Source: Saccopteryx bilineata (Eukaryota; Chordata; Mammalia; Chiroptera; Emballonuridae). From it: 64,000 nt of DNA. Shown here piece after piece: positions 11,686 through 24,672 of this stretch (its first letter is position 1; every line of letters begins with the position of its first letter). The stretch lies in assembly GCF_036850765.1 (NCBI RefSeq), contig NC_089493.1, forward strand, positions 127,974,239 to 128,038,238. Direction: 5' to 3'. The notes beneath the pieces were generated by a model that saw only the letters and a program-made list of their open reading frames with translations, was not told the origin of the DNA and did no database searches. The position numbers and the translations under genes were made by a program.

Positions 11686-12670
11686 TTATTTTTTCTTTTT
11701 TTTCTATTTCTTTTTTTCTTAATTATTATTAATTTTAATGGGGTGACATTGATAAATTAGGATACATATGTTTAGAGTAAACATCTCCAGCTTATTTTGA
11801 CATTTGATTATGTTGCATACCCATCAGCCGAAGTCAAATTGTCTTCCGTCACCTTCTATCCTGTTTTCTTTGTGCCCCCCTCTCCCCCCGCAACTACCAC
11901 CCTCTTGTCCATGTCTCTGAGTCTCATTTTTATGTCCCACCTATGTATGGAATCATATAGTTCTTAGTTTTTTCTGATTTACTTATTTCACTCAGTATAA
12001 TGTTATCAAGGTCCATCCATGTTGTTGTAAATGATCTGATGTCATCATTTCTTATGGCTGAGTAGTATTCCATAGCATATATGTAACAAAGCTTTTTAAT
12101 CCACTTGTCCACTGACGGACACTTGGGCTATTTCCAGATCTTCACTATTGTGAACAATGCTGCCATAAACATAGGGTGCATTTCTTCTTTTCAAACAGTG
12201 CTATAGTGTTCTTGGGGTATATTCCTAAAAGTGGGATAGCTGGGTAAAAAGGTAGTTCGATTTTTAATTTTTTGAGGAATCTCCATACTGTTTTCCACAG
12301 AGGCAGCACCAGTCTGCATTCCCACCAGCAGGGCAGGAGGGTTCCCTTTTATTCACATCCACGCCAGCCACTTACACTGTGTTGTTTTGTTGATGAGCGC
12401 CATTCTGATTGGTGTGAGATGAGATCTCATTGTGGTTTTAATTTGCATTTCTCTAATAATTAGTGATGTTGAGCATTTTTTCATATGCCTATTGGCCATC
12501 TGTATATCCTTTTTGGAGAAGCGTCTATTCATTTTTTTTGCCCATTTTTTGATTGGATTGTTTGTCTTCCTGGTGTTGAGTTTTACAAGTTCTTTATAAA
12601 TTTTGGTTATTAACCCCTTATCAGATGTATTGTTGAATATGTTCTCCCATTGTGTAGTTTGTCTTTTTAT

Positions 12671-14481
12671 TCAGTTCTTATTGTCTTTAGCTGTGCAAAA
12701 GCTTTTGAGTTTGATATAGTCCCATTTGTTTATCCTGTCTTTTATTTCACTTGCCCATGGAGAGAAATCGGCAAATATATTTCTGCGAGAGATGTTGGAG
12801 AGCTTACTGCCTATGTTTTCTTCTAAGATGCTTATGGTTTCACAGCTTACATTTAAGACTTTTATCCATTTTGAGTTTATTTTTGTGAATGGTGTAAGTT
12901 GGTAGTCTAGTTTCATTTTTTTGTAGGTAGATGTCCAATTTTTCCAACACCATTTGTTAAAGAGGCTGTCTTTACTCCATTGTATGCTCTTACCTTCTTT
13001 GTCAAATATCAGTTGTCCATAAAGGTGTGGGTTTATTTCTGGGTTCTCTGTTCTGTTCCATTGATCTACATGCCTGTTCTTATGCCAGTACCAGGCTGTT
13101 TTGAGTACAATGGCCTTGTAGTATAACTTGATATCAGGAAGTGTAATACCTCCCACTTTATTCTTCTTTTTTAAAATTGCTGAGGCTATTCGTGTTCTTT
13201 TTTGATTCCATATAAATTTTTGGAATATGTGTTCTATATCTTTTTTTTTTTTTTCATTTTTCTGAAGCTGGAAACAGGGAGAGACAGTCTAACAGACTCC
13301 CGCATGCGCCCGACTGGGATCCACCCGGCACGCCCACCAGGGGCACGTTCTGCCCACCAGGGGGCGATGCTCTGCCCATCCTGGGCGTCACCATGTTGCA
13401 ACCAGAGCCACTCTAGCGCCTGAGGCAGAGGCCACAGAGCCATCCCCAGCGCCCGGGCCATCTTTGCTCCAATGGAGCCTTGGCTGCGGGAGGGGAAGAG
13501 AGAGACAGAGAGGAAAGCGCGGCGGAGGGGTGGAGAAGCAAATGGGCACTTCTCCTGTGTGCCCTGGCTGGGAATCGAACCCGGGTCCTCCACACGCTAG
13601 GCTGACGCTCTACCGCTGAGCCAACCAGCCAGGGCCTGTTCTATATCTTTGAAGTATGTCATTGGTATTTTAATTGGTATTGCATTGAATTTATAGATTG
13701 CTTTGGGTAATATAGACATTTTAATGATGTTTATTCTTCCTAACCATGAGCACAGTATATGCTTCCACTTGTTTGTATCTTCCTTGATTTCTTTTATCAA
13801 TGTTTTATAATTTTTCAAGTACAAGTCTTTAATCTCCTTGGTTAAATTTACTCCTGGGTACTTTATTTTTTTGGTTGGAATAGTGAAGGGGATTGTTTCT
13901 TTAATTTCTCTTTCTGACAGTTCATTGTTGGTGTATAAAAATGCCTCTGATTTCTGAGTATTAATTTTATATCCTGCCACCTTGCTGAATTCATTTATCA
14001 AGTCCAGTAGTTTTTGACTGAGACTTTAGGGTTTTCTATATAAAATATCATATCACCTGCAAATAATAATAGTGATAGTTTAATTCTTCTTTCCAATTTG
14101 GATGCCTTTTGTTTCTTCTTCTTGTCTGATTGCTGTGGCTAGGACTTCCAGAACTATGTTGAATAAGAGTGGTGAAAGGGGGCACCCCTGCCTTGTTCCT
14201 TATCTTAAGAGGATTGCTTTTAATTTTTGCCCATTGAGTATGATACTGGCTGTGGGTTTGTCATAGATGGCCTTTATCATGCTGAGGTATGTTCCCTGTA
14301 TTTCCACTTTCCTGAGAGTTTTGATCATGAATGGGTGCTGGATTTTATCAAATGCTTTTTCTGCATCTATTGAAATTATCATGTCGTTTTTCTCCTTCTT
14401 TTTGTTTATGTGATGAATCACATTGATTGATTTACGAATATTGTACCATCCTTGCCTCCCAGAATAATCCCACTTGATCAT
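12671..14481 (-). pseudogene. Old L1 ORF2 reverse transcriptase and C-terminal remnants
   Basis: Three separated open pieces in different frames encode RT palm ([20 protein letters not shown]), thumb ([20 protein letters not shown]) and the C-terminal region ([20 protein letters not shown]). Frameshifts, stops and a SINE at 13244-13636 separate them. Confidence 0.85.
13244..13636 (-). mobile_element. Rhin-1-like SINE (antisense) in the old L1
   Basis: Reverse complement of the tRNA-derived family: T-run, TTTCTGAAGCTGGAAACAGG at the left and ...GCCAGGGC at the right. The flanking repeat TGTTCTATATCTTT (13230-13243 and 13637-13650) is a perfect 14-bp target-site duplication. Confidence 0.93.
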
Positions 14482-15399
14482 GGTGTATGATTTTTTCCAT
14501 ATATTGTTGGATCCAGTTTGCTAATATTTTGTTGAAGATTTTAGCATCTATATTCATCAGAGATATTGGTCTATAATTTTCTTTCTTTGTGTTGTCTTTG
14601 CCTGGTTTTGGAATCAGAATTATGCTCGCCTCATAAAAGGAGCTTGGAAGTCTTCCTTCCTCTTGAATTTTTTGAAATAGTTTGAGAAGGATAGGAGTTA
14701 GTTCTTCTTTGAATATTTGGTAGAATTCACTTGTGAAGCTATCAGGCCCAGGATTTTCTTTGTTGGGAGTTTTTTGATAACTGTTTCGATCTCATTTGTT
14801 GTAATTGGTCTGTTTAGCTTTTCTGATTCTTCCAGATTAATTTTTGGAAGATTATATTTTTCAAGGAATTTGTCCATTTCATCTAGGTTGTCTAGTTTTT
14901 TGGCATACAGTTCTTCATAGTATTTTCTTACAATATTTTATATTTCTGTTGTGTCAGTTGTTATTTCTCCACTCTCATTTCTAATTTTATTTATTTGAGT
15001 CCTCTGTCTTTTTTTCTTGGTGAGTCTGGTTAAATGTTCATTGATCTTGTTTACCTTTTCAAAGAACCAGCTCCTGGTTTCATTGATCCTCTGTACTGTT
15101 TCTTTAGCCTCTATGTCATTTATTTATGCTCTGACCTTTATTATTTCCATCCTTCTACTACCTCTGGGCTTTACTTGCTGTTCTTTTTCTAATTCTTTTA
15201 GATGCAGAGTTAAGTTGTTTATTGGAGCTTTTTCTAGCTTCTTAAGGTATGCCTGTAATGCTATGAACTTCCCTCTCAGGACTGCTTTTGCTGTGTCCCA
15301 TAAATTTTGAGTTCATGTATGCTCATAATCATTCGTTTCTTGGAATTTTTTTATTTTTCTTTGATCTTATTGTTAACTCATTTGTTATTTAAAAACATG

Positions 15400-16155
15400 C
15401 TATTTAGTTTCCAAGCATTTGAGTATTATTTTAGTTTTTCTGTTGTGGTTGATTTCTAGTTTCATGCCATTGTGATCAAAGAAAATGCTTGATATGATTT
15501 CAGTCTTCTTAAATTTGTTGAGACTGCTTTTGTGCCTTAATATGTGGTCTGTCCTAGAGAATGTACCATGAGCACTTGAAAAGAATGTATATTCTGCTGC
15601 TTTAGGGTGAAAGGTTCTGAAGATATCTATTAAATCCAGTTGATCTAGTATGTCCTTTAAGTTTGCTGTTTCTTTGTTAATTTTCTTTCTTGAGGATCTA
15701 TCTAGTGATGTTAGTGGGGTATTGAAATCCCCTACTACTATAGTATTGCTATTGATCTTGCTCTTTATATCCATCAAAGTCTCCTTTATATATTTAGGTG
15801 TTCCTATATTAGGTGCATAGATATTTATAATGGTTATATCTTTTTCTTGGATTGTTCCCTTTATCATTATGTAGTGACCTTCTTTATCTCTTGCTATAGC
15901 CTTTTTTTTAAAGTCCAATTTGTCTGATATAAGTATTGCTACCGCAGCTTTTTTTTCATTTCTATTTGCATGAAATATTTTTTTCCATCCTTTTACCTTC
16001 AGTCTTTTTGCATCTTTTGTTTTAAGGTGTGTCTCAGTAGACAGCATATCTATGGGTCCTGTTTTTTTATCCATGCAGCTACCCTGTCTTTTGATCAGAT
16101 CATTTAAGCCTTTTACATTTAACGTTATTATTGATATGTAGTTGTTTATTGCCAT
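15400..16155 (-). pseudogene. Old L1 ORF2 endonuclease domain
   Basis: The 251-codon stretch is open and starts MAINNYISIITLNVKGLNDL. It carries the endonuclease landmarks ETHL, VGDFNTPL and the C-terminal FDHNGMKLEI. The segment after it toward lower coordinates is broken, so this is a remnant and not a gene. Confidence 0.85.
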
Positions 16156-16844
16156 TTTATTCTTTAAAGCTGTATTCCTCTTTTGCTATATTCTTTTTCC
16201 CTTTTGATCTGTTTACAACAGGCTCCTTAGCATTTCTTGCAGCATTGGTTTGGTTGCAGTGAATTCCTTGAGTTTGTTTTTTGTCTGGGAAGCTTTTTAT
16301 TTCTCCTTCAATTTTAAACAGCCTTGCTGGATAAAGTAGTCTTGGCTCTTGTTCTGCATTATTTTGAATATTTCTTGCCATTCTCTTCTGGCCTCAAGTG
16401 TTTCTGTTGAGAAGTCGGATGTCATCCTTATGGGGGCTTCTTTGTAGGTGATAGCCTTTTTTCTCTAGCAGCTTTTAATATTTTCTCTTTATCACTTAGC
16501 TTTGGAATTTTAATTATGGTGTGTCTTGGTGTAGATTTCTTTGGGTTTCTCTTTAATGGAGTTCTCTGTGATTCTTGAACTTGGGAGATTTTTTTCCTGC
16601 ATTAATTTAGGGAAATTTTCAGCTATGATATGATTGAACAAAGTCTCTATCCCTTGTTCTTTCTCTTCTTCTTCAGGAACCCCTATGATGCAGATATGTT
16701 ATTTTACTTCATGTTGTCACAGAGCTCTCTTAGAATATCCTCCAATTTTTTGAGTTTCTTTTCTTTTTTCTGCTTATTTCTGTGCTTTCATTTATCTTGT
16801 CCTCTAACTCGCTGATTTGATCCTCAGCTTCATCGTCCTGCTTT

Positions 16845-16859
16845 TAATTCCTTTCATAG
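16845..16859. repeat. Target-site duplication, left (young L1)
   Basis: TAATTCCTTTCATAG, identical to 24954-24968. It is part of the older L1 ORF1. Confidence 0.93.
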
Positions 16860-19541
16860 AGATGACGTCAGAGTAATGGCAGGGTAGGAAGCGATACCGA
16901 TAAATCTCCCCCAAAACTCAACAAGATCTTCAACTAGAAACAGAAAAACCTATCCTTGGAGCCTCCAGATGTTTCGCAATACACCCAAAGGTATGATCGA
17001 GTGAAAAATTGGCTAAATATATAACCAAAACCCTAAGGAAATAGGGAGTAAGAAATGCTCCGCCTTCCTCACTAACCTAAATAGGGTGGCTTTCACTGGA
17101 AACTAAGAATATAGAAACTAAGGCGGGCAAAGGGGGTGAATAGATCCAGGCCGCGGCACAAACGGCCGAACCAGGCTGTGGCACAGAGATCCAAGCCGAG
17201 GAAAAACTGTTCCTGTGACAACCCGGGCAATACAGCTAACACTCGCGCCAAACCCAGACAAAGAAAGACAAGTGGGGCAGCCATTTTACCCCATCTCCTG
17301 GTCGGCGCGCACAGACAGTGGGCGAGAGATTCCTTCCAAAGCCCCGGGAGGGTGTGCCCGTGTTACCCCACAGAGAGGCAGAGTCAGAGGCCTTTGTGTG
17401 GACTGAAAACCTCCGGGCCGCCCCAGCACCCTGGGAGAGCTGCATACGGGGAGGGAGCGAGAACTAATTCCAACGCTGGAACTTTTCCGTATGGGCGGGG
17501 GTTTCACTCAGAGGGTGAGGCCGCTGGTCTGATATCCTGGTCTGCGCATGCAGATAGTGAGCGAGAGATTCCTCCGAGTGCCTCGAAGTGCCTGCCCGTG
17601 TTATCCCACAGAAGGGCAGAGTCAGGGGCCTTTGTGTGGGCCAAAAAGTGGAATCTCGGGCTGCCCCAGCGCCCTGAGGGAGCCGCGCATGGGAAGGGAG
17701 TGAGAGCTAATTCCAACACTGGAACTTTTCAGTGCGGGCGGGGGGTTCACTCAGAGGGCAAGACTTCCAGCCTGACATCCTGGTCTGCGTGCACGGAGAG
17801 TGGGCAGGAGACTCCTCCCAGCACCTTTGGAGTGGGAGCCCGTGTTGTCCCACGGAGGGGCAGAGTCGGGGGCCTTTGTGTGGGCCGAGAGTGGAGTCTC
17901 AGGCTGCCCCAGCGCCTTGAAAAAGCCGCACACGGGGACGGAGCGAGAGCCAATTCCAACACTGGAACTTTTCAGTGCGGGCGGGGGGGTTCACTCAGGG
18001 GGCGAGACTTCCGGCCTGACATCCTGGTCTGCGTGCACAGATAGTGAACGAGAGTTTCCTCCAAACACCCTGGAAGTGGGTGCCCGCCCGTGTTACCGGA
18101 CAGAGTGGCAGAGCCAGAGGTCTTTGAGTGGGCGGAAGCCCCACCTGATTATGCTAGCGGCTCTGACTGACTGAGCCTTACCCAGAGCCCGGCGCTGAGT
18201 GGGAATAGAGTGGGGAGTTGCCAGCTCTTTGAGCCTCTTACTATCCAGGCAGAGGCAGCAGCAACCCCATAGCTGGATTATCAGGCTACTAATTGAGGAA
18301 GGAAAGACTAGGAGAGAGGCTCCAGGAACACGGTCTCTCTCACTGTCAGAGCCTATAAATGCTAATGAGCCTCGACTGCCAACGAGACTAAAGCACAATA
18401 CATGACATCGCCAAAGAGACTTATCAACTGCAAACCTCTACCTGAGCATGCCAAAGGGGCAGAACCCGGGGTACAGAGTCACCGACCAGGAAGAGGGAGA
18501 GAAAAGAAAAAACAAGAAGATAACCTCTCAAAATCAAGAATAATCCGCAGACTTTATAACCTATCCCATTTTATTATATTTGTTCATTTGTTTCTCTTAT
18601 CTTCATCCTTGATTTTTTTTTTCCTCCTCCAATTTGGTCGTTTAACTCTCTACTGGTCTTACTCTCTCTTCTCCTTGAACTACACTACCCATAAGTGTTA
18701 CATCTCCCATTATCTTTTCTTTCCTCTTCTTTTCTCTCTATGAGAGTTGCACTCCAAAACCCTTAACTCTCTCTTTCTCTCTGTCTCTCTCTCTCCTCTT
18801 TTTTCTTTTTTCTTCTTTTAGTGGTTCCCTCTTTTTTTTTCTCTCTCTCTCTTTCTTTTCTCCCTCTATATTAGTTTCTTCCTTTCTCCTTTACGTCTCC
18901 TCTCATTCAAACCTCAATAACAAACAAATTATCTTATCTGGGACTCAAACTTATGTTTGTGGCATTTTGGGGGTTTTTTACTTCACCTTTTTAACTCACT
19001 AGCAGTGCTCCCATCCCTGGCTCTCCATTTTATTAAGCGCTTGTTCCACTAAATACAATAGTAATTTTTTAATTTGTTCCCCCATTTTCCTGTTTCCCTC
19101 TTATTCCTCTGATCATAACTCTTAGTCAATCAACACCTAAATGCAAATCTTTTATTCTTGATCCACATTTTTTCATTATTTGCTTTTTGTGGGTCCATAC
19201 CCTTCCTTTTTTATTTTATTTTTTTTTTTTTATTATTTTTTTTATTGCCCCTTTATTACTTTTCCCCAATTCAGACGCTCCATTCTCCATTACAGGCATT
19301 GTTTGTTCTATAAAATACAATATAATTCAAAGTTCACCACAAGATTTTCTCAAGAAAGAGGAGAGAAGAAAGGAGAGGAAAAAAGGAGGGGGGGAATAAT
19401 TTCCTTTTTTTAATTTTTATTTTATTTTTTTTCTTTATTTTATTATTAATTTTAAAAAAACAACTTTTTTCGATTTTTTATTTTTTTAACTTTTTATTCT
19501 TTATTAAATCTCATTAATACTATCAACAAAACCACCCTCAG
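16860..19541 (+). promoter_or_regulatory. 5' UTR/promoter region of the young L1 with tandem 243-bp monomers
   Basis: The leader of about 2.7 kb is unusually long for L1. Tandem units begin at about 17296, 17535, 17778 and 18022 (TCCTGGTCTGCG-type start), giving periods of 239, 243 and 244 bp; the fourth unit stops near 18145. Each unit is CpG-rich and contains AATTCCAACACTGGAACTTT and GCAGAGTCAGGGGCC-like blocks. From about 18540 to 19540 the leader becomes a pyrimidine- and T-rich low-complexity tract. Tandem promoter monomers are well known in mouse L1; here they are inferred from sequence repetition. Confidence 0.8.
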
Positions 19542-20543
19542 ATGCCATTAAGGAAGAGAAAATCGAATCTCATGGATACAAAAGAAAGAGAGGTAACAGA
19601 TAGATGAGGAAAAATCTATGGAGAAAAAATTTAATATATTGGAAACTTTGGAGTTAAACGACAGAGAATTTAAAATAGAAATCCTAAAAATACTCAGAGA
19701 TATACAAGAAAACACAGAAAGGGAATTTAGGGAGCTCAGAAAACAACTCAATGAACACAAAGAATATATTTCCAAGGAAATTGAAACTATAAAGACAAAT
19801 CAAACAGAGATGAAAAACTCAATTCATGAGCTGAAAAACGAGGTAACAAGCTTAGCTAATAGAACAGGCCAGATAGAAGAGAGGATTAGTGAAATGGAAG
19901 ACAAGCAACTTGAAGCACAACAGAGAGAAGAAGAAAGAGACTCAAAAATTTAAAAAAATGAGAATTATCTGACTCCATCAGAAAGAATAACATAAGAATA
20001 ATAGGTATATCAGAGGGAGAAGAGAGAGAAAATGGAATGGAGAACATACTCAAACAAATAATAGATGAGAACTTCCCAAGCCTGTGGAAAGAACTAAAGC
20101 CTCAAATTCATGAAGCAAACAGAACTCCGAGTTTTCTTAACCCCAACAAACCTACTCCAAGGCACATCATAATGAAATTGGCACAAACCAATGGCAAAGA
20201 AAAAATTCTCAAGGCAGCCAGGGAAAAGAAGAATACAACATATAAAGGAAGGCCCATTAAATTATCATCAGATTTCTCAGCAGAAACTCTACAAGCTAGA
20301 AGAGAGTTGACCCCAATATTTAAAGTCCTGAAAGAGAGGAACTTTCAGCCACGAATACTATACCCATCAAAGCTATCCTTCAAATATGAAGGAGAAATAA
20401 AAACATTCACAGATACAGAAAAGATGAGGGAATTTATCATCAGAAAACCCCCACTCCAGGAATTACTAAAGGGGGTTCTCCAATCAGATACAAAGAAAAA
20501 AAAAATAAAGCCACAAGTAAAAGCTCCAAGAAGAACACAATAA
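19542..20543 (+). pseudogene. L1 ORF1 (RNA-binding chaperone), frameshifted
   Basis: This is the coding region of the L1 ORF1 nucleic-acid chaperone. A likely original start at 19542 encodes MPLRKRKSNLMD, and that frame stops near 19607. The reading continues in another frame from 19618 to 19953 as a coiled coil (repeated E/K/L heptads such as NDREFKIEILKILRDIQENT). It then returns to the first frame by 20037 through the RRM and C-terminal domain (KAAREKKNTTYKGRPIKLSS, ARRELTPIFKVLKERNFQPR) to the stop at 20543. At least two indels therefore break the protein. About 300 bases separate it from ORF2. Confidence 0.85.
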
Positions 20544-20845
20544 AACCAAATTTAAACTGTGACAACAACAAAAAGAAAGGGAGGAGAGGATGGAGATAAA
20601 CAGTAGCAAAGGACGATGGACTGTAAAAGTACTCACAAAATAGTGTGCTACAATGAACAGGGTAGGAACCCTTTTCATTACTTAAAGGTAACCACCCTTG
20701 AAAAAACCACCACAGAACCACATGAGATAAAAAAGATAGCAACAGAGGAAAGATGTATGGAATACAACCAAATAAAAACAAAAGATAGAAAAACAAAAGA
20801 GAAGGATCAAACAAGACACAAAACTAACAGAAAAAAATCTATAAA

Positions 20846-23800
20846 ATGGCAATAGGGAACTCACAAGTGTCAATAATTACACTAAATGTAAATGGATTAA
20901 ACTCACCAATAAAAAGACACAGAGTAGTAGAATGGATTAAAAAAGAAAATCCAACTGTATACTGCATACAGGAAACTCATCTAAGTAACAAGGATAAAAA
21001 CAAATTCAAAGTGAAAGGCTGGAAAACAATACTCCAAGCAAATAACATCCAAAAAAAAGCAGGCGTAGCAATACTCATATCGGATAATGCTGACTACAAG
21101 ACAGCAAAAGTACTCAGAGACAAAAATGGCTATTTCATATTGGCTAAGGGGACACTGAATCAAGAAGACATAACAATTCTTAATATATATGCACCAAACC
21201 AAGGAGCACCAAAATATATAAGACAGCTACTTATTGATCTTAAAACAAAAACTGACAAAAATACAATCATACTTGGAGACCTCAATACACCGCTGAGGGC
21301 TCTAGATCGGTCATCCAAACAGAGAATCAACAAAGATATAGTGGACTTAAACAAAACACTAGAACACCTGGATATGATAGACATCTACAGGACATTTCAT
21401 CCCAAAGTGACTGAGTATACATTTTTCTCCAGTGTACATGGATCATTCTCAAGAATTGACCATATGTTGGGCCACAAAAACAACATCAGCAAATTCAGAA
21501 AAATTGAAGTTGTACCAAGCATATTTTCTGATCATAAAGCCTTGAAACTAGAATTCAACTGCAAAAAGGAGGAAAAAAATCCCACAAAAATGTGGAAACT
21601 AAACAACATACTTTTAAAAAATGAATGAGTCAAAGAAGAAATAAGTGCAGAGGTCAAAAGATATATACAGACAAATGAAAATGACAATACAACATATCAG
21701 AATCTCTGGGATGCAGCAAAAGCAGTGATAAGAAGGAAGTTCATATCACTTCAGGCCTATATGAACAAAGAAGAGAGAGCCCAAGTGAACCACTTAACTT
21801 CACACCTTAAGGAACTAGAAAAAGAAGAACAAAGACAACCCAAAACCAGCCGAAGAAAGGAGATAATAAAAATCAGAGCAGAAATAAATGAAATAGAGAA
21901 CAGTAAAACTATAGAAAAAATTAATAGAACAAAGACCTGGTTCTTTGAAAAGATCAACAAAATTGACAAACCCTTGGCAAGACTTACCAAGGAAAAAAGA
22001 GAAAGAATTCATATAAACAAAATCCAAAATGAAAGAGGAAAAATCACCACGGACACCGTAGATATACAAAGAATTTTTGTAGAATACTATGAAAAACTTT
22101 ATGCCACTAAATTCAACAATCTAGAAGAAATGGATAAATTCCTAGAACAATACAACCTTCCTAGAATGAGTCACGAAGAAGTAGAAAGCCTAAACAGACC
22201 TATTAGTAGAGAAGAAATAGAATAAACCATTAAAAACCTCCCCAAAAATAAAAGTCCAGGCCCAGACGGCTATACCAGCGAATTTTATCAAACATTCAAA
22301 GAAGACTTGGTTCCTATTCTACTGAAAGTCTTCCAAAAAATTGAAGAAGAAGCAATACTTCCAAACACATTTTATGAGGCCAACATAACCCTCATACCCA
22401 AACCAGGCAAGGATGGTACAAAAAAAGAAAACTACAGACCAATATCTCTAATGAATACAGATGCTAAAATACTAAACAAAATACTAGCAAATCGAATACA
22501 ACAACATATTAAAAAAATAATACATTATGATCAAGTGGGATTCATCCCAGAATCTCAAAGATGGTTCAACATACGTAAAATGGTTAACGTAATACACCAT
22601 ATCAACAAAACAAAGAACAATAACCACATGATCTTATCAATAGACGCAGAAAAGGCTTTCGATAAAATACAACACAATTTTATGTTTAAGACTCTCAACA
22701 AAATGGGTATAGAAGGAAAATATCTCAACATGATAAAGGCCATATATGATAAACCATCAGCTAACATCATATTAAATGGCACTAAACTGAAGGCTTTCCC
22801 CCTTAAATCAGGAACAAGACAGGGTTGTCCACTCTCTCCACTCTTATTTAATGTGGTACTAGAGGTTCTAGCCAGAACAATCACACAAGACAAAGAAATA
22901 AAAGGCATCCATATCGGAAAAGAAGAAGTAAAGGTATCACTTTTTGCAGATGATATGATCCTATACGTCGAAAACCCCAAAGAATCCACAAAAAGACTAC
23001 TAGAAACAATAAGCCAATACAGTAAGGTTGCAGGATACAAAATTAACATACAGAAGTCAATAGCCTTTCTATATGCCAACAATGAAAAAAATTGAGAACG
23101 AACTCAAAAGAATAATCCCCTTCACAATTGCAACAAAAAAAATAAAATACTTAGGAATAAACATAACAAAGAATGTAAAGGACTTATATAATGAAAACTA
23201 TAAACAATTGTTAAGAGAAATCGAGAAAGATATAATGAGATGGAAGAATATTCCTTGTTCTTGGTTAGGAAGAATAAATATAATCAAGATGGCTGTATTA
23301 CCCAAAGCAATATACAAATTTAATGCAATTCCCATCAAAATTCCAATGACATTTTTTAAAGAAATAGAGCAAAAAATCATCAGATTTATATGGAACTATA
23401 AAAAACCCCGAATAGCCAAAGCAATCCTAGAGAAAAAGAATGAAGCTGAGGGCATTACAATACCTGACTTCAAACTCTATTATAGGGCCATGACAATCAA
23501 AACAGCATGGTATTGGCAGAAAAATAGACACTCAGACCAATGGAACAGAATAGAAAGTCCAGAAATAAAACCACATATATATAGTCAAATAATTTTTGAT
23601 AAAGTGGCCAAGAACATACAATGGAGAAAAGAAAGCCTCTTCAATAAATGGTGCTGTGAAAACTGGAGCCACATGCAAAAGAATGAAACTGTACTACAGT
23701 TTGTCCCCCTGTACTAAAATTAACTCAAAATGGATCAAAGATCTAAACATAAGACCTGAAACAATAAAGTACATAGAAGAAGACATAGGTACTAAACTCA

Positions 23801-24672
23801 TGGACCTGGGTTTTAAAGAGCATTTTATGAATTTGACTCCAATGGCAAGAGAAGTGAAGGCAAAAATTAATGAATGGGACTACATCAAACTAAGAAGTTT
23901 TTGCTCAGCAAGAGAAACTGATAACAAAATAAACAGAAAGCCAACTAAATGGGAAATGATGTTTTCAAACAACAGCTCAGATAAGGGCCTAATATCCAAA
24001 ATATACGAAGAACTCATAAAACTCAACAACAAACAAACAAACAATCCAATAAAAAAATGGGAAGAGGACATGAACAGACACTTCTCCCAGGAGGAAGTAT
24101 AAATGGCCAACAGATATATGAAAAGATGCTCATCTTCTTTAGTTATTAGAGAAATGCAAATCAAAACTGCAATGAGATACCACCTCACACCTGTTAGATT
24201 AGCTATTATTAACAAGACAGGTAATAGCAAATGTTGGAGAGGCTGTGGAGAAAAAGGAACCCTCATACACTGTTGGTGGGAATGTAAAGTAGTACAACCA
24301 TTATGGAAGAAAGTATGGTGGTTCCTCAAAAAACTGAAAATAGAACTACCTTATGACCCAGCAATCCCTCTACTGGGTATATACCCCAAAAACTCAGAAA
24401 CATTGATACATAAAGACACATGTAGCCCCATGTTCATTGCAGCATTGTTCACAGTGGCCAGGACATGGAAACAACCAAAAAGCCCATCAATAGATGACTG
24501 GATAAAGAAGATGTGGCACATATACACTATGGAATACTACTCAGCCATAAGAAATGATTACATCGGATCATTTACAGCAAAATGGTGGGATCTTGATAAC
24601 ATTATACAAAGTGAAATAAGTAAATCAGAAAAAAACAGGAACTGCATTATTCCATACGTATGTGGGACATAA
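20846..24672 (+). pseudogene. L1 ORF2 (endonuclease and reverse transcriptase), broken
   Basis: The region encodes an APE-type endonuclease domain (20846-21628, with LNVNGLNSPIKRHRV, QETHLSN, GDLNTPL and FSDHKAL), a reverse transcriptase (including [20 protein letters not shown] and the catalytic FADDMILY at about 22940-22960), and the C-terminal domain with the cysteine region [18 protein letters not shown]. Breaks seen: an in-frame TGA at 21626, an in-frame TAA at 22223, a frameshift near 23080-23095 in an A-run, a frameshift near 23650-23715, and a TAA at 24100. The catalytic motifs survive but the protein cannot be made whole. Confidence 0.9.

Larger units (their letters stand above)
11690..16859 (-). 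mobile_element. Older minus-strand L1, 3' part (3' UTR, ORF2, end of ORF1)
   Basis: A poly(T) run at about 11686-11725 marks the tail of an L1 read on the minus strand. Decayed ORF2 follows: C-terminal domain (12671-13156), thumb/RT end (13597-14001), RT core (14200-14481, [16 protein letters not shown]), and endonuclease (15400-16155, including VGDFNTPL). The 3' part of ORF1 is at 16157-16844. Many stops and frameshifts are present. A Rhin-1-like SINE sits at 13244-13636. The other half continues after the nested L1. Confidence 0.92.

Noticed and set aside
17136..18044. 302-residue open frame in the L1 5' UTR
   Set aside because: The translation is a repetition of the 243-bp monomers and appears in several frames; it reflects tandem CpG-rich repeats.
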